Shown in pieces: positions 34,510 to 47,980 of a DNA stretch of 64,000 nt. The notes under the pieces were generated by a model that did not search any database, had not been told where the DNA came from, and saw nothing but the letters and a program-made list of their open reading frames with translations. The position numbers and the translations under genes are program-made. Each line of letters opens with the position of its first letter. The first letter of the stretch is position 1. This DNA is from Aquatica leii (Eukaryota; Arthropoda; Insecta; Coleoptera; Lampyridae), in assembly GCA_035610365.1 (NCBI GenBank), contig CM069435.1, forward strand, positions 1,762,001-1,826,000, written 5' to 3'.

Positions 34510-34915
34510 AAAATTCGTTAATAATACGTTACCGTTTTTAGATTTAAATGTTTCAATTAATAACAATTTGTTCACGTATGACATATACAGGAAACCTACC
34601 ACCACTGATCACATCATTCCATTTAATTGAAACCACTCTTTGTCGCATAAAATGGCATTCTCTTGCTGCCTTCTCAAACGACCATTCATAACTCCTCTTA
34701 ACCAGAAGAATTACAATAAAAAATTAATTTTAAAAAATAACTTCCTTAAGCGAATCTACAATGTATATCATAAAATGTCCTTAAAGTATAATATTAGTTT
34801 AGTCATTTTTTTATCTATAGTTAAAGAAAAAACTTACGTTTTATTATTTTTTATTCCATATTACCAAACCCTATCAATAAATTTAGCAAAAACAACTATA
34901 ACAAATTTTACATAA
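34510..34915 (+). pseudogene. Penelope-like RT fragment (different family)
   Basis: Reads VNNTLPFLDLNVSINNNLFT, YDIYRKPTTTDHIIPF, then a stop, SHKMAFSCCLLKRPF, and ITPLNQKNYNKKL. It aligns with the RT thumb segment LPFLDLYISISNNKFNFNIY and RKPTTTNHLIPF of the 23-25 kb element but is clearly diverged, so it comes from another Penelope subfamily. RT catalytic motifs and the endonuclease are absent. Confidence 0.75.
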
Positions 34916-35333
34916 CCTTTTCGAGTTCAGTTTTTTTCGAACATGATATTTGCAAGCTCAAAAACAACGTTGGTATGTCACAACTTAGTGGGATTGTAAC
35001 TTGATTTAGATTTGTTTGCGTATTTTACAACAAACCTTCGTATCTATGATCGCTTTAATTTGACGTTTGCATTTAGTCAAGTTTTCAATGTTGTTAGTTA
35101 ATTGGTTTGGCGTATTTTAAATGGTCTTTGTCATTTCGAGTTTTGCACATCGAGTACTACCACAGATAAATAATGTATACAGATAGCCAACCGCATGCAT
35201 TAAATTGGACATTACTTTTCTGGCGGCCAAATGAAATTAGTTTGGCGGCAACACACTTGTGAGATTAGCGCTGTAATAGCGCGACCCAAAGAATTGTAAA
35301 AAAATGAATTGTAGAGATTTTATAACTATGGTT

Positions 35334-37946
35334 GGGGAAAGCGGGGAGCATTGGGCCACAAAATGTTTATTTGATTGTAAACATTTTTTAAGTTGAACAA
35401 ATATGAAAAAAACAAATTTATTCTAGTTTTAGTTATTTTCTTCATGTAATGGTTGTTTCCTAAATACAAAAAAAATATACTGAAAATTTGTTCTCTAAAG
35501 GCCGAAAGCTCCCCATACCTAGGGAGCATTTGGCCAAAAAATTACTCTAAAACACATAAAAAATATGTATTTATAAAAAATTCTTCACATAGCTGCCAGA
35601 GAACAAAAAAATTAAAAAAATTAATTTACGACCAAAGTATTATAGTTAAAGACAGAAACGAAAATATGATGCTGTCCTTGTAGTACTACTTGTTGAAGGA
35701 GCTTTGAATTTTGTTATGATATCATCATTTTCAACCTCACATAGTATGTCGTCAATCGCTGGAAAATAAAAAGTTGTTGATAGACCTTTTCTTCTCAAAA
35801 ACTTCAAGGTAGTTGTATCTTTCGAATATTTTAATATCTGGCCAACAAAATGCACCAATATAGTTTTAGCCTTAAATCTTACTAAAACAAAATCCCCATC
35901 ATTTAAATCTTCTCTACAATTCTCCTCAATATCTTCCATTTTGTCACTTATTTCTTCATCAGAATTATCATAAATTGATAATCCATCACTTTTGGAAGAC
36001 GATGAATCAGACGGAATTTTGGTTCTACGTTTTTTCTTTGGTTGGTTGTCTACTTGTTTTTCTAGCTTAGTGAAAATGTTTCTTTTAAAACTTTTTTTTT
36101 TGTCTTTTTCATTCTCAATTTGTTCCAGTCGTTCCTTCTCTGGGGTGTCAGTATAAACCCTTGAAGTCCCTGGCGTCCGTTTTGTTTTAGTTTCTTTTCT
36201 AATTGCCTTCGGAAAAGGTCTAACTAATTCAGGTGTCACTTTAGTGGGATGTTTTGTGTCATTTTTATAACCACTGCAAGATGGTGTATTTTGCAAAATT
36301 GTTATGTCACTCAAAACAATTATCTTGTTATTTCCCGTCAACCCTTCATTTTTTTCCTTAATAAAATCACTGTTTTTGTTATGTTCTTCTCCATCTTTCT
36401 CACTTATATTACCGCTATTGCCATTTTCATCGTCTGTAACTGTAGTACGTTCTGCAGTATTGTTCGAATTATCTACATTTGGTAAAGGTAGATCGGTAAC
36501 TGCACTCGGAGTGAAATCTACATCACTAAACACCAAGCGGTTTATTGACCAAATTCCTGTGGTCTTAAAACTACTCACAATATTTTCATTTGTGAATGCT
36601 CTCAAATATGCACGATGGGTTAGTTCTGGAATATTCCTAACCGTTATGGTTTTACCGGGATTGGACACCATCCAGTCATTAAATGCAATATTACAAAATG
36701 TTTTAAAAGGCCCAAAAACTCCGACGTCTATTAGCTGTATTCGGTGGGTTGTATGGGGCGCGAAACTTATTAAGACAATTCCATTTTCCCTACAGTATTG
36801 GACGCATGTAAGGCTAACATGTGACTCGTGGTTATTGACTAACAACAAAATTGGATTGCTGCGAAAGCAGGACGTATGTATAACTATATGCTTTAATACA
36901 GAAGGAAACAACTCGTTAGTCATCCAACCAGGCTTGTTTCCCAGTGCTAGACTCGAAACTGGAGCATCAGCTATGTTTCCTCTATGTTTCTGATCCGAGG
37001 AAAAACATAAACAGAAGGCAGACTTTGTCCAGATGCGCTAATAATTCCCACAAAAGTCACCAATGCACCTCTTTCAGCTGAGGCAGCTTGAGAAACTTGT
37101 TTCTTTCCAGTAGTAGAAACAATTTTCACTGGTTTCATCACCGTTGTGACTCCCGTCTCATCGAGATTAAATATTCCTTCCGGAGTATTTGTAACGCTCC
37201 AGTACATTTTTTAGGTTTTCGAAAAATTGACCCACCTTAAACTTATTAAAACCGGTGCTTCTACCCAAGCTCGTGTTTTCTGGTTTTCTTAAAGAGAGTT
37301 TCGGATGACGTGACATAAACCCTCAGCGCCATCCGTCCTTTGCTTGCCGTTTTTGATGCCACTCCGGAAGAATTTGACAGTTTGGCAAAACAAAAGCATA
37401 TTCGAAAGCTAGCTTTTTGATTTGAATATATGTCAGTTCGTAATTTAAATCAGAACATCTTCTAATATACGCTTCTAGTTCAGACTCTTGTTCCGTTGTA
37501 AATACTTGTCTATTTGTATATTTGTTAGCATATTTGACCATGGCCGAATGCACACACGATGTGGGTGGATGAATGCTCCCCACCTCACGAAGCGAGTGAA
37601 ATGTGATTATACAGAAAGGGTTTGAATTTGTAGGTTAGGATTGAAAAGGTTTATGAATTCTACAGTATTTGAAGATATTATGCACAAAAAAAAAGAAAAA
37701 AAAGCAAATTTTTCAATAAAATAAACATCAAATATATGAATCAAAAACACATACTTTCAGGGGCACTTTTAAACTTTTTTCTTTAAAAGTTGATTAAACC
37801 GCAACACACGTGTTAGTTTTTACCTAGACGAAGAACTAACGATAGGCAACCTAAAAGCAGCTCTATTGAGCGGGAAATTTGAATAACATTAAAAATATCT
37901 AGCCTGGATGAATGTTCTCCGTGGCCCAATGCTCCCCGCTTTCCCC
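35334..37946 (-). mobile_element. Pogo-like DNA transposon A
   Basis: Terminal inverted repeats of about 26 bp: GGGGAAAGCGGGGAGCATTG and GGCCAC at 35334-35359, mirrored at 37921-37946. Related subterminal copies occur at about 35508-35535 (CTCCCCATACC, GGGAGCATTTGGCC) and 37571-37584 (GAATGCTCCCCACC). The transposase gene is on the minus strand inside. A TA lies outside the right end; the left end has no TA directly beside it, so the duplication is not confirmed. Confidence 0.8.
35646..37583 (-). pseudogene. Pogo/CENP-B-like DDE transposase A, with a C-terminal beta-rich tail
   Basis: Pieces in order on the minus strand: QVFTTEQESELEAYIRRCSD and KKLAFEYAFVLPN (37583-37323, the region after the DNA-binding domain); GIFNLDETGVTTVMKP and ASAERGALVTFVGII (37207-36971, first catalytic Asp in DET); ALGNKPGWMTNELFPSVLKH (linking); SNPILLLVNNHESH, then THRIQLIDVGVFGPFKTF and FKTTGIWSINRLVFSD (36923 on). 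The second catalytic Asp, normally LLLDNHE, is Asn (VNNHE), so catalysis should be lost even apart from frame breaks. The C-terminus has a basic stretch (GTSRVYTDTPEKERLEQIE) and then DGDFVLVRFKAKTILVHFVG with KFLRRKG, a likely SH3-like beta barrel. The N-terminal psq-type HTH was not found in this copy. Confidence 0.8.
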
Positions 37947-39400
37947 TATATCTATTTGTTTGCGGATGGCTAAATATTTTAATGTATATTGTTATATTCT
38001 AATTATTGTGAAAGTCATCTTATTTTTTGTTATCTTGTAAGCATATCGACTTTGCTTTCAGCATTTGTTTATACAAGGAGCAACTACAATGCCTGCAAAG
38101 TGAACACACTTTTTTTACGCTTCTTGTTTTATGATGACAAATACACATTTTACCCAAGGTACTTCAAGTTATAAAATTATAATTCTTACATAATTTAACA
38201 AGAATGCATAAAGGTATAAATGATCAAACTAAATCTACGAAAGTTACACAAATGACAAAAAATGTATAATTATACCGGAACAAGAATTCATTAGTCCAAC
38301 TAACTGAATAATAAATTAGTTGTTTTTATTGTTTTGTAAAAAATTGAACCAAAATGACGTGTTATCGAAAAATTGTCAATTTTTGAAAAAATAATTTGTC
38401 ATTAATTTACTAATAAAAACCTTATAAAAAAACATGTATTTAACACATTTTCTCTTGATTCAATAAGAGTTCTTATTTTTTCGATATACAAGATTTTTTG
38501 AAATGTTGAGATGGTAATTTCCTATTCAAATTATTCCACGGTATCACTTTCATTTTCAAAATTTTTTTTACGAGTTAATATACTAGATATGGAAATATCT
38601 ATTACCTGCTTGTTGGTCCCACTTTTTTTTTGACAAACTGAAAAATTACTATTATGCTGAATTGTGTTCAGTATGTGCTACCTTGTGCTGTAAAAACAAT
38701 TTCTTTTTTTCCACATAAATTTTATCGAGACTATCAATTTTTACGATAACAAATAGCCCCGCCTTTTTCAGTGTGCTGAATTGTGCTCGTTATGTGCAAA
38801 ATAATTGTTATTTCTTTTTATATGCAGATTTAATGAAACAACGTATTGTTTTTTCTCTTAATGTTAAAATATTTTATCTTTAGAATTATCAGAAAAAAAC
38901 AAATTTGGTTTCATGCTTTTGAGTACCACCAAGCACGGTGTCGTGTACTACTAGTGGTACGCGTACCACAGTTTGGGAAATGTAAGATTTATAGATCCAG
39001 TAAAAGTTATTCTACTTGGTGATTCTGTTTGCAAAATCCTTTTTTCCTTCATAGCTTTCTTTATGTTAGTGTCCCTGTAACAGATTTTTCTAAGTGCTAT
39101 TTTGAGGTATACTGCAAGTTGTAGCTTTCCTTTTGGGGTCTCTTGACGCCTAATTTTGCTCTTTTTCTATAGTAGGCTCGATCGCTAAGTGCAGTGCGTT
39201 GTTGTTGCTCAGAAATTGTTGGTTTCTAATACATGCTATCATTAGGCAAAAAGAACCATGCAGCTTTGCTTACAGTAACTATAAAAAATTTGAACCAATA
39301 TAGTCTCTGTACCTAGCATTATTGAAGTTGTTAAAAATTTTAACTAATTCGCCCAGAATAGAGATTCATCATATTTCAAATTCGTGGCAAAAAATCGATC
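37947..39400. other. No gene; hAT-type terminal sequence inside
   Basis: At about 38936-38986 the reverse complement reads CCCAAACTGTGGTACGCGTA, CCACTAGTAGTACACGAC and GGTGGTACTC, which resembles termini of animal hAT elements; the perfect palindrome GTGGTACGCGTACCAC lies at about 38964-38979. The related words GCTGAATTGTGTTCAGTATG and GCTGAATTGTGCTCGTTATG occur at about 38658 and 38773. No transposase was found. Confidence 0.45.
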
Positions 39401-39789
39401 TACAACTCCGAAACGCGCGTCGATATTATTAATCACATTTTAGCAATTACTCACAAATACTTACATAATATTGTAGTAATCTTTCAAGTCATTAACTTTA
39501 GAACAATTGACAATAAACGTGTTCTCAGAAGGAATTTTAGTTTTGTATATACTTTTTAATAAAGCGAACTTTTTTGATATATTACTACGCCAATTGAGGT
39601 TTTTGAACTTAAACGTTTGTAGTGAAAGTTTCGCTTCGTTCAAAAACTACAGAGCAAAATTAAATCTTCTACTAGGAAGACGTTTATTACTAATAATTTT
39701 AGAGCCGATGACTTGGAGGATGACCACAATATTTGCCAGTAATTAATACAGATGTAATTAAGAATACCGAGGCGCATTTCGGAGTTGCG
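39401..39789. repeat. Inverted-repeat element, ~40-bp arms
   Basis: CAACTCCGAAACGCGCGTCG at 39403-39422 pairs with the complement near 39768-39787 (CGAGGCGCATTTCGGAGTTG). Partial similarity extends about 20 bp further inward. The inside has no recognised coding sequence. Confidence 0.65.
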
Positions 39790-42700
39790 ACTGGACTGAA
39801 ACCAAGTCTGATTAAAGATTTATCCTCTCAACGCGAAAAAACTATATGATAAAATTTAAATTGGTTTGTTTGGCAATTTCTGAGATTTGTAAATAAATGT
39901 AGCAGGACAACAGGCAAACATTGTGTAAAAAACATGATTTTTTAACTCTAGGAGGTTGTGAAACACAAAGGCAGTATTTTTTTTAGCAGAATAGGGTACT
40001 TTTCTTCTTTTAAAATGAAAAGTTGAGATAGACCAATTTAAAATTAAATCCTTAAAGACATGTAAAATTACGCAGGCATCATCTAGCGAAGGAAAAAACG
40101 AAATCTAACAATCTGAAAACGCGCATGTATTTATTAGAAGAGTGGGAGGCTTTTAAAGGTAAAACGCCGATAAACGGTCGAGATTTTAGGGGAGAATTTT
40201 GTTCGAGATGGCAATACGTTTTTACCCTAAAAAATTTGTTTGTATAATTTGTGTTTTTGTTTTGTCAATCTTTGTAACTTGCTAAGTATGTATGTAGAAT
40301 AATTATAATCCATGTGAGTCTGTCTGTTTTTGTATTTGTGCTTTAAACGGAAACTAGGGTAGTTTTTACAATTGTTTCCTTTGTTTGAAAAGCTAGCGTG
40401 GGTCGCCATTTTATAGTACCATTGCTTTGTAATAGCAAAGGCTTCCACGGCCGGAGTCTATACTAAGAAAGACGTTCTTATCTTAGTATACCGTTGCTTT
40501 TCCTGTTATATATTTTTTTATTTTTCTCTGTGCCAATTTATGTTTTCTTTTAAAAATTGCGTTTGAACAAAGCGGTTTTATTTTACAGTTAAAATTTTAT
40601 TTGTTCTTAAATGTATACTTGCTCAAGTCGCGTACCCGAATGACGGAGCACGTTTTATTGTAACTTTCTTTTGTTTGATCATTGCTCGTGTGTTTTATGA
40701 GTAGCTCAAATTGCTAGAAGTTGAAATTGTTTTATACTATGATGTTCATGACTGGAAATAACCATATGTCCATTACCAGGTGCAACGACCGTTGTGTGAA
40801 TTGCATTGTCGAATGTAAACCTAATATTTTATTTACCGTGAGGGGCATACGACATGTGGTAGTTCTCATACTATGAGGACCCTGTGTATTTATTTTGTAA
40901 AGTAGCGTATCTTGAATCTATGATATAGACAAGTGCCTGCTTTGATATCTGTATTAAAGTCGCGGTAGGTTGCTTCCATGATAATGGGCTCTACATTTTA
41001 TAACATTTGTTTGATATGATTGTGAGTTTATTATATGTGTATTTTGTGTATTATATGTATATTTTTGGCCCTTGTTTGTTTGTCCCGACCAATCAACTAA
41101 TAGCGGAATTGCATCCGTATCCCAGGACTTCAGTACCCACCGATAAACCGTCGGTTAAATAACCTTTCTTCAGTTTAATATGATGATGTACGTGCATGTG
41201 TTTATGTGTCGGGATTTGAACCTGTGATCGTACCTGCCTATCAGAACATTTTATTTAAACTCACGACATTCTAACTTCTAGAGTGACGTTGTAACTTCAT
41301 TTATCTGAAAAAAGATTACAATCAAATGAGCAACGTACATAAGTACTTAATTTAATTTGCTACTGTGTTATTTTGATTTGACCTAAAATGTAATTTATTC
41401 GTCGCCTGTTAAAATGTTGTATAGCTAGCCGAAGCATTTATGATGTTGGCTTTTATTAATTCATAATTTACTTTTTTTTATCGTGTATCTTGAAACATAA
41501 TCTCTTCAAAGGAAGTTAGTTTATTAGTAGAACTTCCATAATAGTAACGTGCAAAACCGACTTGCTACTTAACCACACTTTTCCGTTTACACTGCTTTGT
41601 TGCCAAGCTTCTATTAGTTTCGCCGTGTTGCCATACTTGCTAAAAGTACTTAAAAGACAAGTAATTTCTTTTACACCTTATTATATTATGTATTTGCTGA
41701 TTTTTTATAACAGTTGTTGCTTTGTACATCTAAATTATGTAGTTTAGTGTACTCGTGCAGTTCTTAGAATAACAACTTTGTGATAACATTATTTTGTATT
41801 TATTTTTGGTGTCAGTAAATTACTAAGAAAAAACCTATAGTTCTTAGAACCAAATTAAACATCATAACTAGGTCTGAGTAGTGGTGTCGATATCGATACA
41901 AATTGCGTATCAATATTCGATACACAAGATGCCGTATCGCTCATCTCTAAACCTAACATCATTATAACATCATTTTTTATTTCGATTACTTTTATTTCAC
42001 GGTGTCAATAAACTTAGGACAGTAATAAATGTAAAATGTCCGTAATTTTTGATTTATTTGGCTCTAAATTTAATTTTTTTTCAATGTTGCATTAGAACAT
42101 TATTTGCGTTTGTATTGAAGCTATAATTTCACCCTCTAAATTAATCAGATACACGCTGTATGTATTCATGTATTATTTACTCGTTTCTAACCAATAAAAA
42201 AAAATCATTCGGTTATTGATGTCAAAAGCCCCAAATGTGATTCTATTAAGCGGCATGCACTGTATTTATTTAATAAAGTTTAATTCCTTTATTTCTATGT
42301 TTAATTACCTTCATTATATTTACTATATAGGTTTTTATTTTAATAAAATATTTTTTTATATTTATACGTTGTCTACATCACAGCCAGCTTAATTATCAGT
42401 CAAAGAATGAATATAATATGTAAATTATTCAATCCTCGTTTATTTTTTTCGTAAACTTTACATTTTTATACTTGATTATTAGTAGTCAGCAAAATTTAGC
42501 AGTTTCAAATTTCTGTTTTTCTGATTGAGCTGATATGTTACCGACATTAAAGTACCGTACATAAACATTATTCGTCACAAGTCCGTAAAAATTTTAAAAT
42601 AATTTCGTCGAATTTTATTACCTCAGTACTACAAATACACCATCTGTCAAAGAAAAGGCAATTTATTTCAAAGTTGTGATGATTATTTTATCTGCTACTC

Positions 42701-42849
42701 AAAACAATTTTTCTTACTTTGCCATCTGTTTTTAATTTTTGGTACGTTACAAATATTATAGGTAACTAACATTTTTGTATCCGTACTAACTGCTATAACC
42801 TTCATATACGCTGACTATCTGCATACCTTATTTATCTGGTGTACTACCT
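39790..42849. other. No gene; several repeat fragments
   Basis: 40428-40497 is a partial copy of the 48-kb fold-back family (AAGGCTTCCACGGCCGGAGT, then TATACTAAGAAAGACG mirrored by TTCTTATCTTAGTATA). 41788-41832 repeats words from 21146. 41885-41945 (GTGTCGATATCGATAC, GTATCAATATTCGATAC, GCCGTATCGCTCATC) looks like a MITE terminus. AGCCGAAGCATTTA at about 41430 occurs inverted near 54180. Confidence 0.5.
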
Positions 42850-43320
42850 ACGATTCACTCTCCGAAGTGTTGAGCTGTCGTCTGCACTAAGTTACCGTTA
42901 AATTTACGTAACAATGTGTTTTGTAAAAAATTGAAATAAGAATCGATTGTAGGATACATGAGTGAACTGACATAACTAACAAGAAAAAGTGTTGAAAAAT
43001 TTAGAATGTATTCTGAATCAGATAAGATTTTATTGCTGTTGATGATCATCTTGGGTAGGGTAGATTTATAGTTTGTAGTAAAGTCGCTTCTTTCTAAAAG
43101 TTGTCAAGTTTTGGAAATGTGGCTATCTTTATTTTGGATGACAACATAATTGACTTTGACGACTTTAAAAATGATTAAGTTGTTATCAATGACTTTATGT
43201 GTTATAGATTTTATAGCGGATAATTCTGATATTTGTGGAAAAATACCATTAACTTTTCTTAAGGGTTTCTGTTAAATTGACGTTCAATTTGTAATTTAAT
43301 CGAAACGTTATTAATGAAGC
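42850..43320 (-). pseudogene. Penelope-like RT, N-terminal fragment
   Basis: Minus-strand reading gives ISELSAIKSITHKVIDNN, then FKVVKVNYVVIQNKDSHISK, a stop, QLLERSDFTTNYKST and MIINSNKIL. It aligns with VISKADKGDCLVIQYKNEYLKK and FLNSDDFTLCPKF in the 23-25 kb element, in the same order and spacing. Catalytic RT motifs are absent. The sequence after 42960 (SYVSSLMYPTIDSYF) is not recognisable, so the fragment may end there. Confidence 0.5.
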
Positions 43321-46300
43321 TCAGAAATAGATGTACGGAATATTAGTATTGGGAAATGAGGAGTAAATTTTAGACTTTTATCAAGTAAACTTTTTTCTTT
43401 CTCTGAAAAAAATGTATCAGTTCAGGGTTCTTTGGTGGAATTTAAAAGGTTTGTGGTCAAATTTATTTTTAACTGTAGTTGTATTGTAGGAAATGTGATT
43501 ATGCGAAACCAAAGTAAACGTAAAGTAAAATGTAGATTTGTAAAAATAAGATAATCTATGTAACTTATTACATAATGTAAAATGAAAATTAGTATCATAT
43601 TGCGTTACTTTGTCTCTGCTTTTAAAATCAAGTAAGTTTCAAATTGCTGGATGAAGTTCAAACGCTAATGTCATATGTATATACCATAATTTGTAAAATA
43701 AGAGTTTGTATACCATTTTTCGATATCTGATGATCGTGAACGTGGGTTTGTGTTTTAAAGCTGAAACAATTATTCAAAAACTAAATATTTAAGGTAAATT
43801 CCTTTTTATCAAATTTGTATTTCTCATAAAGCTTGATCCTGGCTTTGACTGGCAAATTTTAATTTGTAAAATGGATCCATATATTATTGGTACGTATTTA
43901 ATGAGATGTAGTAATAAAGTCTTCGAATAATTAAAAATAAAATTATTTTGTTGAAAACATTAATTACATTTTAAACAAATATAAATTAATTTTAAATTAT
44001 GTAATCAAATTATGCGTTAATAGTATTAAAAGTGTTCTCAAAGCAGTTGTTATGAAGATTTAAAATTAGGTACAATTTGATTAACGTTTCCTGCGTAGGT
44101 ACAAATTAGTTTCGTCTCAAAAGACAGAGTATTGACAATTGCGTAGATGTTAAAATAAATAAAATTGTTTAGTTATTTGAAACATTTTATTACAGAGCCG
44201 TTTTACCAAAAAAATACGTTAGTCACTTACTTGTAAAATTCTTTTAACAAAATTAAATTTGCATTTAACAAATACTTTTGGATTTAAACATTTATTGATT
44301 GGTGTTGGTTTAAACGTAATATATAAATATTATTTATATTAAACAAGTTAAAACGTAATACATTCTTGCATTAAATTAAAATGAAACTAAAAGTTCATCA
44401 AAAATTGTATCTCATAATTGAATTAAGAAATTTGATGATTTTTTACTAACGAAAATCTTAATGTGACTTCTTTTTATAAAATTTGCGGTCGTTTTAAGAT
44501 TTGCCATGTTCATGAAAAATGCAACGTAGCACTTACAACATCCGATAGAAACCTTAAATTTCAAGAAAATCAAGCTGTGTAACTTAGAGCTTTATAGAGC
44601 ACGTACGATAAATTGATTTAAAAATAATGCCAGCTTTAGTATCATATATAATTATACATTTTATTCAAAAAGGCTAAATGGTTTTTAATTGTTTCGTTTA
44701 GAGAATAATTTAAGTTAAATATAATCATCTTAAAAAATTATAGCAATTTACGAGTTTAACTAAAATTTACGATGTAAAAATATTTTACTAAGTTAACTCT
44801 CATTTACCTTTGTCAACCTTTACGTCGTCCTCATATGTTTGCTTTTGTATTATTACATTTGTGGAAAATACTTACCATTAAACATGTCATTATTAAAATA
44901 TTGTACGTATAATGTCTTGTAAAGAAACATGTTTGTATTGGGTTTTATGTTATTGTTTTAGAACAACATTAAAATAAATTTACAAAGATACAAATTACGT
45001 TTATTTATATTTTTTTGTTGTATTTTAATAAACCCAAGAATTTTATACCAACATTACAGAAAACAAGTTATATCAATAATTATTTGTTATTGTATGAAGT
45101 TAATATTAATGATCATCAAAAATTTTAAGATTTATACAGTTCCCATCACAAAACCTGGCGAGAGCAACTTATGCGCAGAAGATGCGTTTGGGTTCAGATT
45201 TCATAAATTGTTATGGTAAAAGCATTGTAAAACGTAAACTTTGCACTAACTGAAGTGCAGCCTGTCTTCGATGTGCCGATTGTAATTCAATTTAAAAAGA
45301 ATCTAAAAACGGGAAAAAGAAACCAGGTGCATAAGTTAATCGTGACAACATGGATATATCTAGTTGTTTCTATCTAAGATCGACACCAAAACAAATAATA
45401 AAATACAGAAAGAAGTTACTTATGGTTTTCCTAACATGCGATTAGCGCTAATGTCATACCCAAAACATTCTCCTAAAATGCTAAAACTTAAACCAATTGA
45501 TATACAATGGTATCAGAAATAAGCTGCTAATATTTCTTTTGATGATTGATCTACACAAACTGCGCTAAATTTCCAAACATCTTTTAACTGATAATTAACA
45601 ATTGTGTCACCAAGTCTTCCGGATTAGTTGCTCCAGCGGAGAATGTTAAAAAGGTGTATTAGATTTTCTATCTAACAAATATTACACATAATATAATCCC
45701 ATTTAACCAGTATGATTTAATTAGTCCGGCATCCGTGCATGTCTTAATCATCGACGCAATGGAAGATCAATTAGATAATAGTTAACAATATTCCAAGGTA
45801 ACAAACACGTGAAGGTGACTAAACTTGCTGTTAGAATAAACGAACAATCAAATCTCGCCATAAAATAGAAATACATTCTTACCTCAGCGATTTTTTTTTT
45901 TAATGCAAAACATCAAAATTCGAATTGATTTACACATTAATAACGCGAGTGTTTCAAGTTTCTTAAATGTAAATATCACTAAGCATTGCGTTAGCACACG
46001 AGTTGTTTTCTTAGCATGAACAAAAACAGAAATTAAATAATGAACAAATCATCGTATTTTGACAATGGTCAAAATTTATACAGCGCTAGAAACTATTTTT
46101 TTGAACTTAAAAAAAAATTGTTTTTATAAAAAGAAATTCATAGACAATCCGAATTGATTTAGCTTGGCATCATTTCTCTTAATTAAACTTACAAATTACT
46201 TGGTAAAAAATAAAAAATTTGTACGTCGTTGCGTATACACCACATACTCGTTGGAAATTACTACCATTACTTACTCGTTATACAATATACAAATAGCAGT

Positions 46301-47980
46301 AGAATAAATTCAATAAAAATTTTATATGTAGGGATTTTTGGTTTTGTTTCGTTTTTGTAAATACTAAATAGTTTAAACATTTTACTAGTGTAAAAAAATT
46401 AAAATATATACCAAATATTATAGCAGCTTACACAAAAAATCTTGCCACAATTTTTTATTATTATAATTAAAAAAAATTACACGGTTTACTTTTTCTCTAT
46501 AATTTATTTGAGAATGATGTCTCGCATTTCTTCAAACTTTTTGAACTTTTTGGAAATCCAAAAATGTACAAACTTCTTTCAAAATAAATTAGAAACCATT
46601 GTCAAACATAACAATTTGAGGAACCCCATGTATCGACAAGATTTGATGCTTTAATGTTCTTTAATCATGGGTTTTGTAGTAACCGTACGTAAAGTTTGAA
46701 CTAAAACAAAGTGATTTTCTTTTTTTTATATATCTAGGCATTGGTGTCTAGTTGAAATGGAAAAATAGTTATTTTTTTCTTTATCAGACTTAGATGACAC
46801 AGACTGATGTGACATGCAAAGTATGGTAATAAAAGAAATGCCTAAATAAAAACAACATAAACAGTGTAAATTAGCTCAAATAAATTCGTAACTGTTTCAC
46901 AAATCTCAAAAACAGAAGTAATATTTAAAATCAGTGTAGACGCTAATGAAATAAACGATAAAATTAGTTTCTAAGTCTCTGATCACCCAGAAGCCTATCA
47001 GGTTGGTTTCGACCTTTAATGAACTTACCTTTGGGATTGTAACGTCAGAAATCTGAAATTACAATACACAATCAACGAGCACGCGGTGTAATTAAAAGAT
47101 TTTGGTACATTTAAAGTGTAAAAATTTAATCTAAATTAAATAGAAAAAAAACCAATGTAACTTAAACATTCATACGCTTAAAACAAAATTGCAAAATACA
47201 AACTGTAAAATTTAATTTAAAAAAACTGATTGAAACTGCGTAGTTACCTATTAACGTAAAATTAAACAAAGAAATACTAAACGTAAAATGCAAAAGCTTT
47301 GCAACAAGTGTAATTTAAAACAAGGTCATTAAAACTTAATTACCACAGTATTAACGGCGTATTAATAAATGACACAAATTTTATTTAGTTTAAAAATAAA
47401 TCAAAAATACATCAATGAATACTTGTCGGTCAGTTAAATTTATTCACTAACGGCTAATCAATTACGACATTAATGTTTTATTTAGTTGAAGAATTTAAAT
47501 ATATCAAAGTTAAATATAAAATTTACTTTGATAAGTTCAACGTCTTTAAGTTACAGTAAACACAAATATAATTATTGCAATAAATTCTTCTGCAATAAAC
47601 GTAAATTCTAAATAGCTAAAGTAATTTTGTTTTCTGATGAAAGCTGCGGGTGGCTGAACCCAGAAACTAAAGAACTAAATTGTACATTCAAAAATTTTTG
47701 AATTCTGATATTTTTCAATTCTAAACACACAACTTCACAATCTTTGAAAGATCAATTAACCATCGCGTCACGCGCCAATTTTTAGTTCTCGTTATTATTC
47801 GTTCTGGAATTACTACGTTATCATCAGTAACATCCGCTTTGTCTTTTATTAACTAACACACATTTTGCCGATAGTACTATCAAAATAAATAACATATGAT
47901 CAACATGCAACAAATAGAGATACAAGAAGTACAGAGTTAAAGCGTAATCATTTTCGTAAAAAAAAACCTTGACTACTGTT
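43321..47980. other. No gene seen in 4.6 kb
   Basis: AT-rich, without recognisable ORFs or clear repeats. GC-richer patches at 45150-45290 and 45590-45660 were read in all frames without a recognisable protein. Confidence 0.5.

Noticed and set aside
36249-36993. Plus-strand ORFs opposite the pogo A transposase
   Set aside because: Antisense to a frame with clear DDE motifs; no independent motif.
38640-38800. Tandem duplication of the GCTGAATTGTG block
   Set aside because: Only two short imperfect copies about 115 bp apart; could be chance or remnants of one element end.
39401-39789. Possible hammerhead in the CCGAAACGCGCGTCG arms
   Set aside because: GAAAC and a GTC triplet with a self-pairing stem III are present, but no CTGANGA core with a matching stem II was found upstream on either strand.
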